Assembly: GCA_016286345.1 (NCBI GenBank)
Contig: JAEESL010000008.1
Coordinates: 1-41,193, forward strand
DNA length: 41,193 nt
Direction of reading: 5' to 3'
Source: Dehalococcoidales bacterium
GTDB taxonomy: Bacteria > Chloroflexota > Dehalococcoidia > Dehalococcoidales > UBA1222
Shown here: positions 1 to 8,998 of the stretch, piece by piece
How positions within the stretch are numbered: the stretch's first letter is position 1
Layout of the letters: the number at the start of each line of letters is the position of its first letter
Program-made: the position numbers and the translations under genes
Notes under the pieces: generated by a model
Told to the model about the DNA's origin: nothing
What the model saw: the letters and a program-made list of their open reading frames with translations, nothing else
Databases searched by the model: none

Positions 1-269
1 CAGCCGGGCGCCTGATGTTTTAGAAATGTCGCGGTGGCCAGAGCGCTTGTATAAAAGCGGTTTTCAGGAATATCCAGGCCCATACGAGACATCTTTAGTC
101 TCAGATCTGCTCGGGTATAGGCACTGTTATTGGTCAGAAACAGGTATTCCTTGTGGCTTTCCTGCAGCCACTGAATAAATTCAACTACTCCGGGCAGTAT
201 CTTGTTTCCGTGATATATGACTCCGTCCATATCACAGATAAAACCTTTTTTCTCATTAAAATCTAACAT
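1..269 (-). CDS. HAD-IIA (NagD-like) family hydrolase, N-terminal part; truncated by window start
   Basis: Minus-strand translation begins MLDFNEKKGFICDMDGVIYHGNKILPG...VEFIQWLQESHKEYLFLTNNSAYTRADLRLKMSRMGLDIPENRFYTSALATA; DMDGVIYHG and LTNNS motifs typical of HAD-IIA. Confidence 0.85.
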   Translation of the reverse strand, partial: MLDFNEKKGFICDMDGVIYHGNKILPGVVEFIQWLQESHKEYLFLTNNSAYTRADLRLKMSRMGLDIPENRFYTSALATATFLKHQAPG

Positions 270-371
270 TTTCAATACTACCTCTTATCATAACTTAACA
301 TTTTATGTTAACAGTGACAACCTTCATTGTGTAAAATTAGAACAAAATACTTCATCAGCAGAGGAAATACA

Positions 372-1160
372 ATGATTAAACTTCCCGAAGATTTGGATAC
401 GACAAAGTTTGAGACGCTCGTCTGGATAATTGCTCAGCTGAGGTCTCCTGAAGGGTGTCCCTGGGACAGAAAACAGACGCATGAAACACTTAAAAAGAAT
501 CTGCTTGAAGAAACATATGAAGTGATAGATGCGCTGGACTCCGGTGATCCGAAGGAAGTCAACACAGAGCTCGGAGATCTTCTCATGCAGATCGTTCTTC
601 ATGCGCAGTTGGGTACAGAAGACAAAGAATATGATATGACCTCTGTAATTGATGGCATCAATAACAAACTGATTTCCAGGCATGCCCATGTATTCGGAGA
701 TGCCAAAGCCGCAGATGACAAGGAAGCGCTGAAAATATGGGAACAGCAGAAGAAAAAAGAGAGAAAAGGAAAGGGAAGCATGCTTGAAGGTGCTCCCAAA
801 TCCATGCCTTCTCTTTCATATAGTCAGGCTATTCAGGACAGAGCCGCAAGAGTTGGATTTGACTGGCCGGACAGTGATGGCGTACTGGATAAGATGAGTG
901 AAGAGATCAAAGAGTTCAAAGAGGCAAAAAGTAAGGCAGAAAAGGAAGAAGAGATGGGGGACATCCTGTTCACTCTCTGCAATTATGCAAGACACAATGA
1001 TTTGGATCTGGAAGATATCCTGAGAAAAGCCAATGCCAAGTTCTACAAACGATTTACATCAATGGAAAAGATCTGTCAGGATAAAGAAATTAATTTCACG
1101 GATCTGAGTTTTGACGAAAAGAATTCCCTGTGGGAACAGGTCAAAGATTCTGAAGAATAA
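372..1160 (+). CDS. mazG: Nucleoside triphosphate pyrophosphohydrolase MazG
   Basis: LRSPEGCPWDRKQTHETLKKNLLEETYEVIDAL and a second EEIKEF...EEEMGDILFTLCNYAR repeat; ATG at 372 preceded by GAGG is preferred over the 327 ORF start. Confidence 0.92.
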   Translation: MIKLPEDLDTTKFETLVWIIAQLRSPEGCPWDRKQTHETLKKNLLEETYEVIDALDSGDPKEVNTELGDLLMQIVLHAQLGTEDKEYDMTSVIDGINNKLISRHAHVFGDAKAADDKEALKIWEQQKKKERKGKGSMLEGAPKSMPSLSYSQAIQDRAARVGFDWPDSDGVLDKMSEEIKEFKEAKSKAEKEEEMGDILFTLCNYARHNDLDLEDILRKANAKFYKRFTSMEKICQDKEINFTDLSFDEKNSLWEQVKDSEE

Positions 1161-1227
1161 AATACCTTGAAATGTGTCCTTAATTAATAAATAATAGTTG
1201 TACATAAAACTCTACAGGGAGGGGGAA

Positions 1228-1467
1228 ATGTTAACTAATTTAATAGTCACTATTCTTGTTGGCGCTCTCGCCGGTTGGGTTGCCGGAAAGATCATGAAGA
1301 GCGATGGAAGCCTCATCAGAAATATCATTTTGGGTATTCTCGGTGGTCTTCTTGGCGGTTGGATTGCCAGCATTCTTAATGTCAGCTATGGTCTGGTTGT
1401 CGGTATCATCATTGCAATCGCCGGTGCATGTTTACTCATCTGGTTAGCCAGAAAACTCTTCAAATAA
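1228..1467 (+). CDS. GlsB/YeaQ/YmgE-type (transglycosylase-associated) small membrane protein
   Basis: Gly-rich three-helix protein LTNLIVTILVGALAGWVAGKIMK...GILGGLLGGWIAS; strong SD GGGAGGGGG before ATG 1228. Confidence 0.85.
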   Translation: MLTNLIVTILVGALAGWVAGKIMKSDGSLIRNIILGILGGLLGGWIASILNVSYGLVVGIIIAIAGACLLIWLARKLFK

Positions 1468-1485
1468 GTTAATTTTTAATCATTT

Positions 1486-1516
1486 AAAAAAGACCATTTC
1501 CCAAATGGTCTTTTTT
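1486..1516. terminator. Bidirectional Rho-independent terminator (YeaQ-like gene / upp)
   Basis: AAAAAAGACCATTT-CCC-AAATGGTCTTTTTT hairpin with A/T tracts on both sides. Confidence 0.85.
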
Positions 1517-1535
1517 ATTGCAGCATGACAAATAG

Positions 1536-1567
1536 AATAATGCCACTCTCCCGAGAGTGGCATTATT
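1536..1567. terminator. Second hairpin in the convergent gap, terminator-like
   Basis: Perfect stem AATAATGCCACTCTC-CC-GAGAGTGGCATTATT. Confidence 0.6.
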
Positions 1568-1583
1568 TGTATCAAAGATAGGT

Positions 1584-2222
1584 TTATTTTGTTCCGAAGA
1601 TTCGGTCACCTGCGTCACCGAGACCGGGGACGATATAACCGATTTCATTTAGCTTATCATCAACGTGGGCACAATAAACTTCAACATCAGGATGTGCTTC
1701 AGTCAGAGCTTTGATGCCTTCGGGAGCTGCGATTATGCACATGAATTTGATGTGTTTTCCCCCACGTTCCTTGATTAGTTTTATGGCATCGACAGCAGAA
1801 CCGCCTGTTGCCAGCATCGGATCGGTCACGATAATCAGTCTCTTATCAATATTCTTGGGAAGCTTACAGTAATATTCATGAGGTTCAAGTGTTTTCTCAT
1901 CTCTGTAAAGACCGATGTGTCCGACTCTGGCTGCCGGGACAAGATTAAGTACACCGTCGACCATGCCGATACCTGCTCTGAGGATAGGAACCACAGCCAG
2001 TTTAACGCCTTTGAGATGTTTGGAATGTGCAATGCCCATAGGAGTCTTTACATCGATATCTTCCAGAGGAAGATCCCGCATGGATTCATAGCACATAAGC
2101 ATAGTAATCTCTTCCACCAATTCTCTGAACTGTTTGCTGGGAGTATCAACATTTCTCAGGATCGACAGTTTATGCTGGATCAGAGGATGATCAAAAACTG
2201 TAACATTATTTGAATATTCCAT
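1584..2222 (-). CDS. upp: Uracil phosphoribosyltransferase
   Basis: [27 protein letters not shown]-binding motif, [12 protein letters not shown]-terminus. Confidence 0.97.
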   Translation of the reverse strand: MEYSNNVTVFDHPLIQHKLSILRNVDTPSKQFRELVEEITMLMCYESMRDLPLEDIDVKTPMGIAHSKHLKGVKLAVVPILRAGIGMVDGVLNLVPAARVGHIGLYRDEKTLEPHEYYCKLPKNIDKRLIIVTDPMLATGGSAVDAIKLIKERGGKHIKFMCIIAAPEGIKALTEAHPDVEVYCAHVDDKLNEIGYIVPGLGDAGDRIFGTK

Positions 2223-2240
2223 TACTAACTTCTTTCCTTG

Positions 2241-3620
2241 TTACTCTTCAGAGTCAGTCTTTTTTCTGGAGAGCATTATATTGGTAAGGATACCGAGGAT
2301 CAGAGCGCAAGCGACAGTCGTGATGGTGACCTTTCCGAAAGTAACTGACAAGCCGCCGATACCGGTGATCAGGATAATGGACATGACGAACAGGTTTTTG
2401 TTGTCATCAAGATCGGATTTCTGGATCATCTTAAAACCGGATACTGCGATAAAACCGTAGAGAGCGATACAGATGCCGCCCATTACGCAGGAAGGAATGG
2501 AGTTCACAAAGGCAACAAAAGGCGCGATAAACGAAATCAGGATAGCACCGACTGATGCGAAGATGATGGGCCAGACGGAAGCGTTTCTTGTGATTGCTAC
2601 TGTTGCGATGGATTCACCGTATGTAGTGTTGGGACATCCGCCGAAGAAAGCACCGACTATGGAGCCGATACCATCACCGAGGAGAGTATTGTTAAGACCG
2701 GGATCCTTAAGAAGATCCTTTTCAATGATGGAGGACAGGTTCTTGTGATCGGCAAGATGTTCTGCGAAGACTACGAAAGCAACCGGTGCATAGGCAACCG
2801 CAATGGTGCCGATGTAGCCGGCATCCAGATCTCCGAAAGCACCGAAACCTTTAAGGAATACGAACTGGGACCAGGTCGGAGAGATGACTGTTGTATATGC
2901 AAAGCCGTCAGACCAGAGAGAAGAAATAATACTGAAGTCGATCACCTTAAGCGCATCATTACCGGAGACGCTTCCAATGATGGTGAAGATGGCGGCAACA
3001 GCGTAGCCGGCCAGGATACCGATGATGAAGGGGATGAGTTTAACATTTCTCTTGCCGTAGGTCGTACAGAGCATGGAAACAGCTAATGTGACCAGACCGC
3101 AGATGAGTGCGATGTAGATATTGTTGCCGGAAGTAAGTTCGCCGACGGCATTTCTGGCTAAACCTAAACCGATGATGGAAACAGTGGGGCCGATAACGAT
3201 TGCAGGCATGAGCCTATCGATCCAGCCGGTTCCAACTCTCTTGACGACTAATGAGATGATTACATAGACGAGACCGGCAAAAACCGCACCGATGATGAGG
3301 CCGAGATAGCCGAGCACTACTGTTGAAGCTCCGGCAAAGGCGGCTGCCATGGAACCGAGGAATGAGAAGGAAGAACCAAGAAATACGGGACTCTTTTTAC
3401 GGGTAAAAAGTACATAGACCAGAGTGCCGCAGCCTGCACCGAAGAGGGCGGGAGCGATGCTCATGGCATCAGCGCCTGTCAGACCGGCGTTGGTATTAGT
3501 TTCGATAGGGACTACCAGTGTTGCGGCCATGATTGCGAGAAGCTGCTGGATAGCGAAAACAATGGTGTGTCCGAAGCCCATTTGCTTTGGAGTCGCGTCG
3601 ACCCCATAGATCATTTTCAT
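2241..3620 (-). CDS. uraA: Uracil/xanthine permease (NCS2, UraA family)
   Basis: Polytopic NCS2 protein adjacent to upp; GCPNTTYGESIATVAITRNASVWPI motif. Confidence 0.92.
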   Translation of the reverse strand: MKMIYGVDATPKQMGFGHTIVFAIQQLLAIMAATLVVPIETNTNAGLTGADAMSIAPALFGAGCGTLVYVLFTRKKSPVFLGSSFSFLGSMAAAFAGASTVVLGYLGLIIGAVFAGLVYVIISLVVKRVGTGWIDRLMPAIVIGPTVSIIGLGLARNAVGELTSGNNIYIALICGLVTLAVSMLCTTYGKRNVKLIPFIIGILAGYAVAAIFTIIGSVSGNDALKVIDFSIISSLWSDGFAYTTVISPTWSQFVFLKGFGAFGDLDAGYIGTIAVAYAPVAFVVFAEHLADHKNLSSIIEKDLLKDPGLNNTLLGDGIGSIVGAFFGGCPNTTYGESIATVAITRNASVWPIIFASVGAILISFIAPFVAFVNSIPSCVMGGICIALYGFIAVSGFKMIQKSDLDDNKNLFVMSIILITGIGGLSVTFGKVTITTVACALILGILTNIMLSRKKTDSEE

Positions 3621-3685
3621 AGACTCTCTCCCTAAAATTGCCTTATTAAGGTGTATTTTCGATCTTTACGAAACAGAAGGCATAA

Positions 3686-3721
3686 AAAAAGCCGGCTATT
3701 CTTCTTTAGCCAGCTTTTTAG
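3686..3721 (-). promoter_or_regulatory. Candidate intrinsic terminator/attenuator in the uraA-upp leader
   Basis: Minus strand: AAAAAGCTGGCT-AAAGAAGAAT-AGCCGGCTTTTTTT, about 65 nt upstream of the uraA start. Confidence 0.5.
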
Positions 3722-3900
3722 TTCAGAGTTAACGAAAACACTTGCCCTTTACTCATTATGCCAAGTAAATGTTTCGTGCAAATCATCGATAAAATCTTAC
3801 AAAAAAAATCGAATGTTTGGCAACAGAAAAACAATATTAAGAGAATAAAAATCCTCTATTTTTTAAGTAATTTATTTTGAGTAATATGAGAGGAAAGGAA

Positions 3901-4842
3901 TTATCTGCCGGCTCCGCCGCCGGAAGAATGACCGCCTCCGCCGGAGGAATATCCTCCTCCGCGTGAAACCCGTCCGCTGCTTCTGGAAGAATAGCCTCCG
4001 CCACCGCTGTAATTACCGCTGCTTATGCTTTTGGAATAGGCCATTAGCAATTGCTGGGCAAGGACACCGAAAGCAGTTCTGTCAAAATTGCGTCTGAAAG
4101 GGAACAGGAGAATTCTGAAAATAATATCCAGTATGAAAAACACAGCGGCCAGAAGCAATGTTGTAAGCTTGAATATTGCGAATAACAAAGGGATCAAAAA
4201 AACGAGTACTATGATTATCGCCAGGATCACAAAAATTGGATTGATATCCTCATCTCCATACTCATCAGAAGGGTCGATATAATCCGGATCCCCCAGGTAC
4301 TGCAGACAGACATCATATGTTTCATATGCTGCGGAATCAAAATCGTCATCATCCATATATGGAATGGTGTAATTATCCAGTATCCTACCGCATCTGCCGT
4401 CGGTCAGAATGTCTGCGACGCCGTCACCTGTTACTATCTGGGCATGAGTTCCTTCTGCAATAAGAAGGATAAGAAGACCGTCATCTCTGTTTTTGTCACC
4501 GAGCTCCAGATCATTGAACAGATCGATCGATTCCATGGCCTGGCTGGTACCCTCATCGAGAGAGTCGATGAAGACAAGAAGTATCTGAGGTCCGCTGCCG
4601 TTGTTATATAGAGCGCGGCCTTTTTCAACTATAGCCGCTTCGGTATCTGCTGAGAGAAAATTTCCTGCGTCATAGCAGAATCGGGCATCATCTGTTTCAG
4701 CATAAAGAAGGGTATTCTTTATTTCATTTGATAATTCAAGCCCTGTAGTTGCAGAAACCGGGATCGGCACTAACAATAATGCAGGCATAACTGCGAGCAA
4801 TGCCTGCAGAAAAGCTCTCTTTATGGATCGGATATGACTCAC
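3901..4842 (-). CDS. TPM-domain (YgcG-like) membrane protein with Gly/Ser-rich C-terminus
   Basis: Signal peptide, TPM-type region DAGNFLSADTEAAIVEKG...ILLVFIDSL...GLLILLIAEG, TM segments, GGGGHSSGGGAGR tail; next to LemA. Confidence 0.82.
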   Translation of the reverse strand: MSHIRSIKRAFLQALLAVMPALLLVPIPVSATTGLELSNEIKNTLLYAETDDARFCYDAGNFLSADTEAAIVEKGRALYNNGSGPQILLVFIDSLDEGTSQAMESIDLFNDLELGDKNRDDGLLILLIAEGTHAQIVTGDGVADILTDGRCGRILDNYTIPYMDDDDFDSAAYETYDVCLQYLGDPDYIDPSDEYGDEDINPIFVILAIIIVLVFLIPLLFAIFKLTTLLLAAVFFILDIIFRILLFPFRRNFDRTAFGVLAQQLLMAYSKSISSGNYSGGGGYSSRSSGRVSRGGGYSSGGGGHSSGGGAGR

Positions 4843-4851
4843 GCTCTGTCT

Positions 4852-5427
4852 CTAATCGAATTTTACTGTAGGTACTGTTTGGGAGCCTTCAGCAGCTTCA
4901 AAGTAGTCAACGGCATCCATATGTGCAAGATTTGCAAAGAAGTTGGTGGGAATGGTTCGTATCTTTGTGTTGTATTCTTTTGCGGCAGAGTTGTAATCGG
5001 TCCTGGCTTTGCTGATCCTGTTTTCACAGCCTTCAAGTTCATCCATCAGGTTGACATACAATTCACTTGCCTTGAGTTCAGGATAAGCTTCTGCCAGAGC
5101 AAGAAGACTGTTAATGGATGTAGTCAGGTTTTCATTGGCTTCGGTTTTCTTAGCCATATCATCTGAATTGATGGCATTGATAAGGGATTGTCTGGCCTGA
5201 GCAATACTGGTATAGACAGCTTCTTCATGCTTTGAATAAGCTTTGACTGTTTCCACAAGATTCGGGACCAGATCAGCTCTTCTTTGGAGCTGAGCATCGA
5301 TATTAGCGGAATATTCATCAACGTTGGCACGGGAACGGACCAATCCGTTATACGAAGACACCCCGAATATTCCGAGAATGACAACGACTGCAAGAACAAC
5401 GAGAATGGCTATACCTGAATTTTTCAT
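4852..5427 (-). CDS. lemA: LemA family protein
   Basis: N-terminal TM then YNGLVRSRANVDEYSANIDAQLQRRADLVPNLVETVKAY. Confidence 0.95.
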   Translation of the reverse strand: MKNSGIAILVVLAVVVILGIFGVSSYNGLVRSRANVDEYSANIDAQLQRRADLVPNLVETVKAYSKHEEAVYTSIAQARQSLINAINSDDMAKKTEANENLTTSINSLLALAEAYPELKASELYVNLMDELEGCENRISKARTDYNSAAKEYNTKIRTIPTNFFANLAHMDAVDYFEAAEGSQTVPTVKFD

Positions 5428-5511
5428 TGAGATACCTTCCTTTTCTTCGGGCAGAACAGCTGCCTGAAACTGGTTACCGATATATTTTACAGGAAATAAG
5501 ATTTATGAACA

Positions 5512-6024
5512 TTATTTGACAGCTATCTGGCATACCTGCATTGCGGAAAGAGCATTTCTGTGGCTCTTAGGAGTAACGCCGGCACAGCATTTTGAATCAA
5601 TGATGATCGGAACTTCAGTAAATGCAGCCTTAAGTATCATGGCGTTGGAAATTACACAGATATCAGTACATAAGCCTATGACTGTGATCGAATCGATGGG
5701 CGTCTTTTTATTCAGGGCAGTCAGCTTTTTTACAAGATCCATGCTTCCGAAAGTCGGTTTGTTTACGATGGTTTTGGCGTACTTTTTCAGTTCAGGAATG
5801 ATCTCCCAGCCTTCTGTACCCTCAATACAGTGTTCAACAGGAAGATTGTGACCTTCCTGGGTATCAAGATATGTTTTGGGATGAGTGTCGCGTGTGAAAT
5901 ATATCTTCCCTTTGAAGTTTTTGACCTTCTTCACGACATTGGGAACGATCTTCACGGCCTCTTTTGTGCCGAGTGCTCCGTCTACAAAATCTTTCTGCAT
6001 ATCAACAACGATCAGTACGTCCAT
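5512..6024 (-). CDS. pncA: Nicotinamidase / cysteine hydrolase (isochorismatase fold)
   Basis: DVLIVVDMQKDFVDGALGTKEA...GLCTDICVISNAMILKAAFTEVPIIIDSKCCAG. Confidence 0.9.
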   Translation of the reverse strand: MDVLIVVDMQKDFVDGALGTKEAVKIVPNVVKKVKNFKGKIYFTRDTHPKTYLDTQEGHNLPVEHCIEGTEGWEIIPELKKYAKTIVNKPTFGSMDLVKKLTALNKKTPIDSITVIGLCTDICVISNAMILKAAFTEVPIIIDSKCCAGVTPKSHRNALSAMQVCQIAVK

Positions 6025-6683
6025 TATTGCTCCATTTCTGCCTGCGGCATCTGCATGATTATTCTTTTTCTGGTTATGGATATCGGGTCTCCGAGACCCA
6101 GCAACTTAACGATCTGTTCAGGTCTTCCGGCTCCGCTGGGACTGCATTTGAGTATCATCCTGAGAGTAACGGTGCTGTCATCTTCTTCAATGACTGATAT
6201 ATCGCTGAACATTGTGCGGATATCGTAAAGTTTTGTAACACCCTCACGTATCTGCTCCCATTGGATCGATTCCGCCTGTAATACTTCATCGATCCTGTCT
6301 TTGCTGAAAGAAGGGGTTCTTTCTGCAGTCACTATGTATTCCGCGTCTGTGGTTATGGCCGGCATCGGAGGAAGCGATTCAGGGACAAAGGATGTCTGGA
6401 TGACTGTAAGTCCTTCAGGAAGCTGCCTTGATATCATTTCCTTCAGGATACTTGGCGCTATTTGTCTTGTGAGCGTGATATCCAGTAATTCAGCATCGCT
6501 CAGAATACCAAGCCCCAGAGGTGCAGCAAAAACCATTTTGGGACGGGGATTGAAACCTTCGGAATATGCAATGGGAACATTGGATCGTCTTAATGCTCTG
6601 TGCCAGACTCTCATCATGTCGAGATGACCGACGTAACGAAGTGCCTCTCCGCGCCTGTATTTAATCCTCAGTCTCGGCATCAC
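6024..6683 (-). CDS. DUF2344 / TIGR03936-type radical-SAM-linked protein
   Basis: RIKYRRGEALRYVGHLDMMRVWHRALRRSNVPIAYSEGFNPRPKMVFAAPLGLGILSDAELLDI. Confidence 0.88.
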   Translation of the reverse strand: MMPRLRIKYRRGEALRYVGHLDMMRVWHRALRRSNVPIAYSEGFNPRPKMVFAAPLGLGILSDAELLDITLTRQIAPSILKEMISRQLPEGLTVIQTSFVPESLPPMPAITTDAEYIVTAERTPSFSKDRIDEVLQAESIQWEQIREGVTKLYDIRTMFSDISVIEEDDSTVTLRMILKCSPSGAGRPEQIVKLLGLGDPISITRKRIIMQMPQAEMEQ

Positions 6684-7953
6684 TGTTCTCCTGTGACTGT
6701 TCGGGTTCTTTAAAAATAGTGACTTCTTCTATCTTTAAGCCCTTCATTTGGGAGATGATGAATTTGATGTTTCCGTATTTTATCTGCTGTCCCTGTTTGG
6801 GGAAATGACCTAGAATATTGAGTATGAATCCGGCAACAGTATCATAATCACCCTCAGGAAGATCGATATCGAGTTCTTCATTGATCTCGTCGATACGCAT
6901 GCCTGCATCACACTGGAAAGTATTTGAGTTGATGGGTTCTACTTCTTTTTCCACGACGATTAATTCTTCGCCGAGAGGACCGAGTATTTCTTCCACCAGA
7001 TCGTTGATTGTCACGATACCTGCCATGGCCCCGTATTCATCGATGACTACTGCCAGACGGGAGGTACTGCTTCGCATCTCATTGAAGAGGTCGCTGATGT
7101 TCTTGTTCTCAGGGATATAAAGGGGAGATCGCATTATCTTTGTGACAGGCGACTGCTTTGTGATGCTGCCCTTGGCAATGCCCATGAGTACATCTTTGAT
7201 GCTGATGATTCCCTTGATGTTGTCGAGAGTATCTTCGTAGACCGGAAAACGGGAAAGAGGATACTCTGCATAAAAATCCAGGAACTGCTGGATCGTGGAA
7301 TCGGATGGGATACCTACAACATCCAGTCTCGGAACGAGTACATCGCTGACAGGTCTGTCTCCGAATTCAAATACATTATTGATTATTTCCGCTTCATCTT
7401 TTTCAACTGTTCCTGCACGGCTTCCCGCATTGAGCAGAGATTGGATGTCCTCAGTCTTTACGAGTGCAGCCTGGGAAGTATCTGCACCGAACAGTCTGCA
7501 TATTCCGTTCGATATCCAGCTGATCACAGCTATGACAGGAGAGAATATTACACTGACGAACTGGACTATAGGTGCGAAAGCCAGGGCGATCTTCTCACGG
7601 TAAGTCTGGGCAATGGTTTTAGGTGCTGCTTCAGCAAAAATGAGAAGAATGAATGTCATAACACCGGTCGCAATCGCAACACCGCCTTTGCCGAACCACA
7701 GCGTGGCAAGAGATGTGGCAAGTGCTGCAGCTGCAGTGTTGACTAAATTGTTTCCAAGCAGGATCGTTGAAAGAAAACGTTCAGGGCGTTCTTTGAGTTT
7801 GGCTACTCTTTTGGCTCCCTTGACGTTATTGTCCACCATAGTATCAACACGGTATTGCTCTAACGAAGTAAATGCAGTTTCAGATGAAGAAAAAAAGGCA
7901 GACAGAATGATACAGATAACAAGAAGGACCACATATAGGGTCACCGACGTCAT
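6661..7953 (-). CDS. CorC/HlyC family protein (CNNM/DUF21 + CBS pair + CorC_HlyC domain)
   Basis: SAFFSSSETAFTSLEQYRVDTMV; VSDVLVPRLDVVGIP; RLAVVIDEYGAMAGIVTINDLVEEILG. Confidence 0.93.
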   Translation of the reverse strand: MTSVTLYVVLLVICIILSAFFSSSETAFTSLEQYRVDTMVDNNVKGAKRVAKLKERPERFLSTILLGNNLVNTAAAALATSLATLWFGKGGVAIATGVMTFILLIFAEAAPKTIAQTYREKIALAFAPIVQFVSVIFSPVIAVISWISNGICRLFGADTSQAALVKTEDIQSLLNAGSRAGTVEKDEAEIINNVFEFGDRPVSDVLVPRLDVVGIPSDSTIQQFLDFYAEYPLSRFPVYEDTLDNIKGIISIKDVLMGIAKGSITKQSPVTKIMRSPLYIPENKNISDLFNEMRSSTSRLAVVIDEYGAMAGIVTINDLVEEILGPLGEELIVVEKEVEPINSNTFQCDAGMRIDEINEELDIDLPEGDYDTVAGFILNILGHFPKQGQQIKYGNIKFIISQMKGLKIEEVTIFKEPEQSQENSDAETED

Positions 7954-8099
7954 AAATTAAAAAACCTCTCGACGGCCATAAATGCCATTAATAATCGACG
8001 GCAAAAACAACGGCCTTAAGGTTGATATTATCATCACTAGCTATGGGTGTCAATCAAACGGTATGCCTAAACCGGCATGGTTACGAAAGAGAGAACAGG

Positions 8100-8831
8100 C
8101 TACAGGTCGAGATCTGCACGTGAATCATCGATCATCTTGAGATAATCGGCTCTGATGCCGAGAGTCTGGGTCACTTCTCTGTCTACCTGATACGGATCTC
8201 CGATGAAGACTCTGCCGTAATATGAACTGTCTCCGACAGATGACTCAGTCTTGCAGATGAGCTTTTCACTGGCATCAACTATGCCCAGATCAAACGGAAT
8301 CGTATAGTACAGATCAGTCAGGACCTTGGCCTTTTCCTTGATATAGACCTGGCTTATCTCCAGTGATGAATCGGCATTCTGTTTTGTGCAAGTGATCAGC
8401 GACATAAGGTTGGGGATGGTAAGCTGAGCCTGACCTCCGACGATACGCAGAGGAGTTACGCTGATCAGATAATCGCTTGAAAGGATAATGTTGGGTATCT
8501 GGAAGGTAGGCATGATGAGAGGTTTAAGAAGAGGATTGTCGATCTCAACCATGTCAACGTTCCTGACATCCTTAAGGAGGGCTCTTGTGAAGTTGTATTT
8601 CAGATCCTGGTAAATATCCTTCATGGGTTTGTCGTTGATGGAACCTTCAAGGATCATAATGTCTGCATCGCTCACCTGTCTGATGCCCGTAATGATCTTT
8701 TTCAGAAATGCTGCACTGACCGTATGAGGATACTGGGCGCTTTTTGAAGCAAACGGTTTAATCAAAACCCGTCTGGCCCTTGATAAAGAAGAGGGCGGAT
8801 CAAACTTAAATGTCGCCGAATCCAGAATCAT
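8100..8831 (-). CDS. DUF362-like protein
   Basis: RARRVLIKPFASKSAQYPHTVSAAFLKKIITGIRQVSDADIMILEGS resembles DUF362 architecture; no Fe-S motif seen. Confidence 0.5.
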   Translation of the reverse strand: MILDSATFKFDPPSSLSRARRVLIKPFASKSAQYPHTVSAAFLKKIITGIRQVSDADIMILEGSINDKPMKDIYQDLKYNFTRALLKDVRNVDMVEIDNPLLKPLIMPTFQIPNIILSSDYLISVTPLRIVGGQAQLTIPNLMSLITCTKQNADSSLEISQVYIKEKAKVLTDLYYTIPFDLGIVDASEKLICKTESSVGDSSYYGRVFIGDPYQVDREVTQTLGIRADYLKMIDDSRADLDL

Positions 8832-8985
8832 GCCTGTTATTTCTCCACTTAATATATCAATGACTGTTCACCGGAACAGACAGATAATTACTACTTTTTA
8901 TAGGCTAATTCTATCACAGAAAAAATAATATCAAAGACCTTTAATCAAATATACATATAAAAAATTTTTTTAAAATGCATCATGC

Positions 8986-8991
8986 TATAAT
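8986..8991 (+). promoter_or_regulatory. Consensus -10 box (TATAAT) ending 7 nt before the thiL ATG
   Basis: TATAAT at 8986-8991, TTTAGGC, then ATG at 8999; no SD and only a weak -35. Confidence 0.45.
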
Positions 8992-8998
8992 TTTAGGC

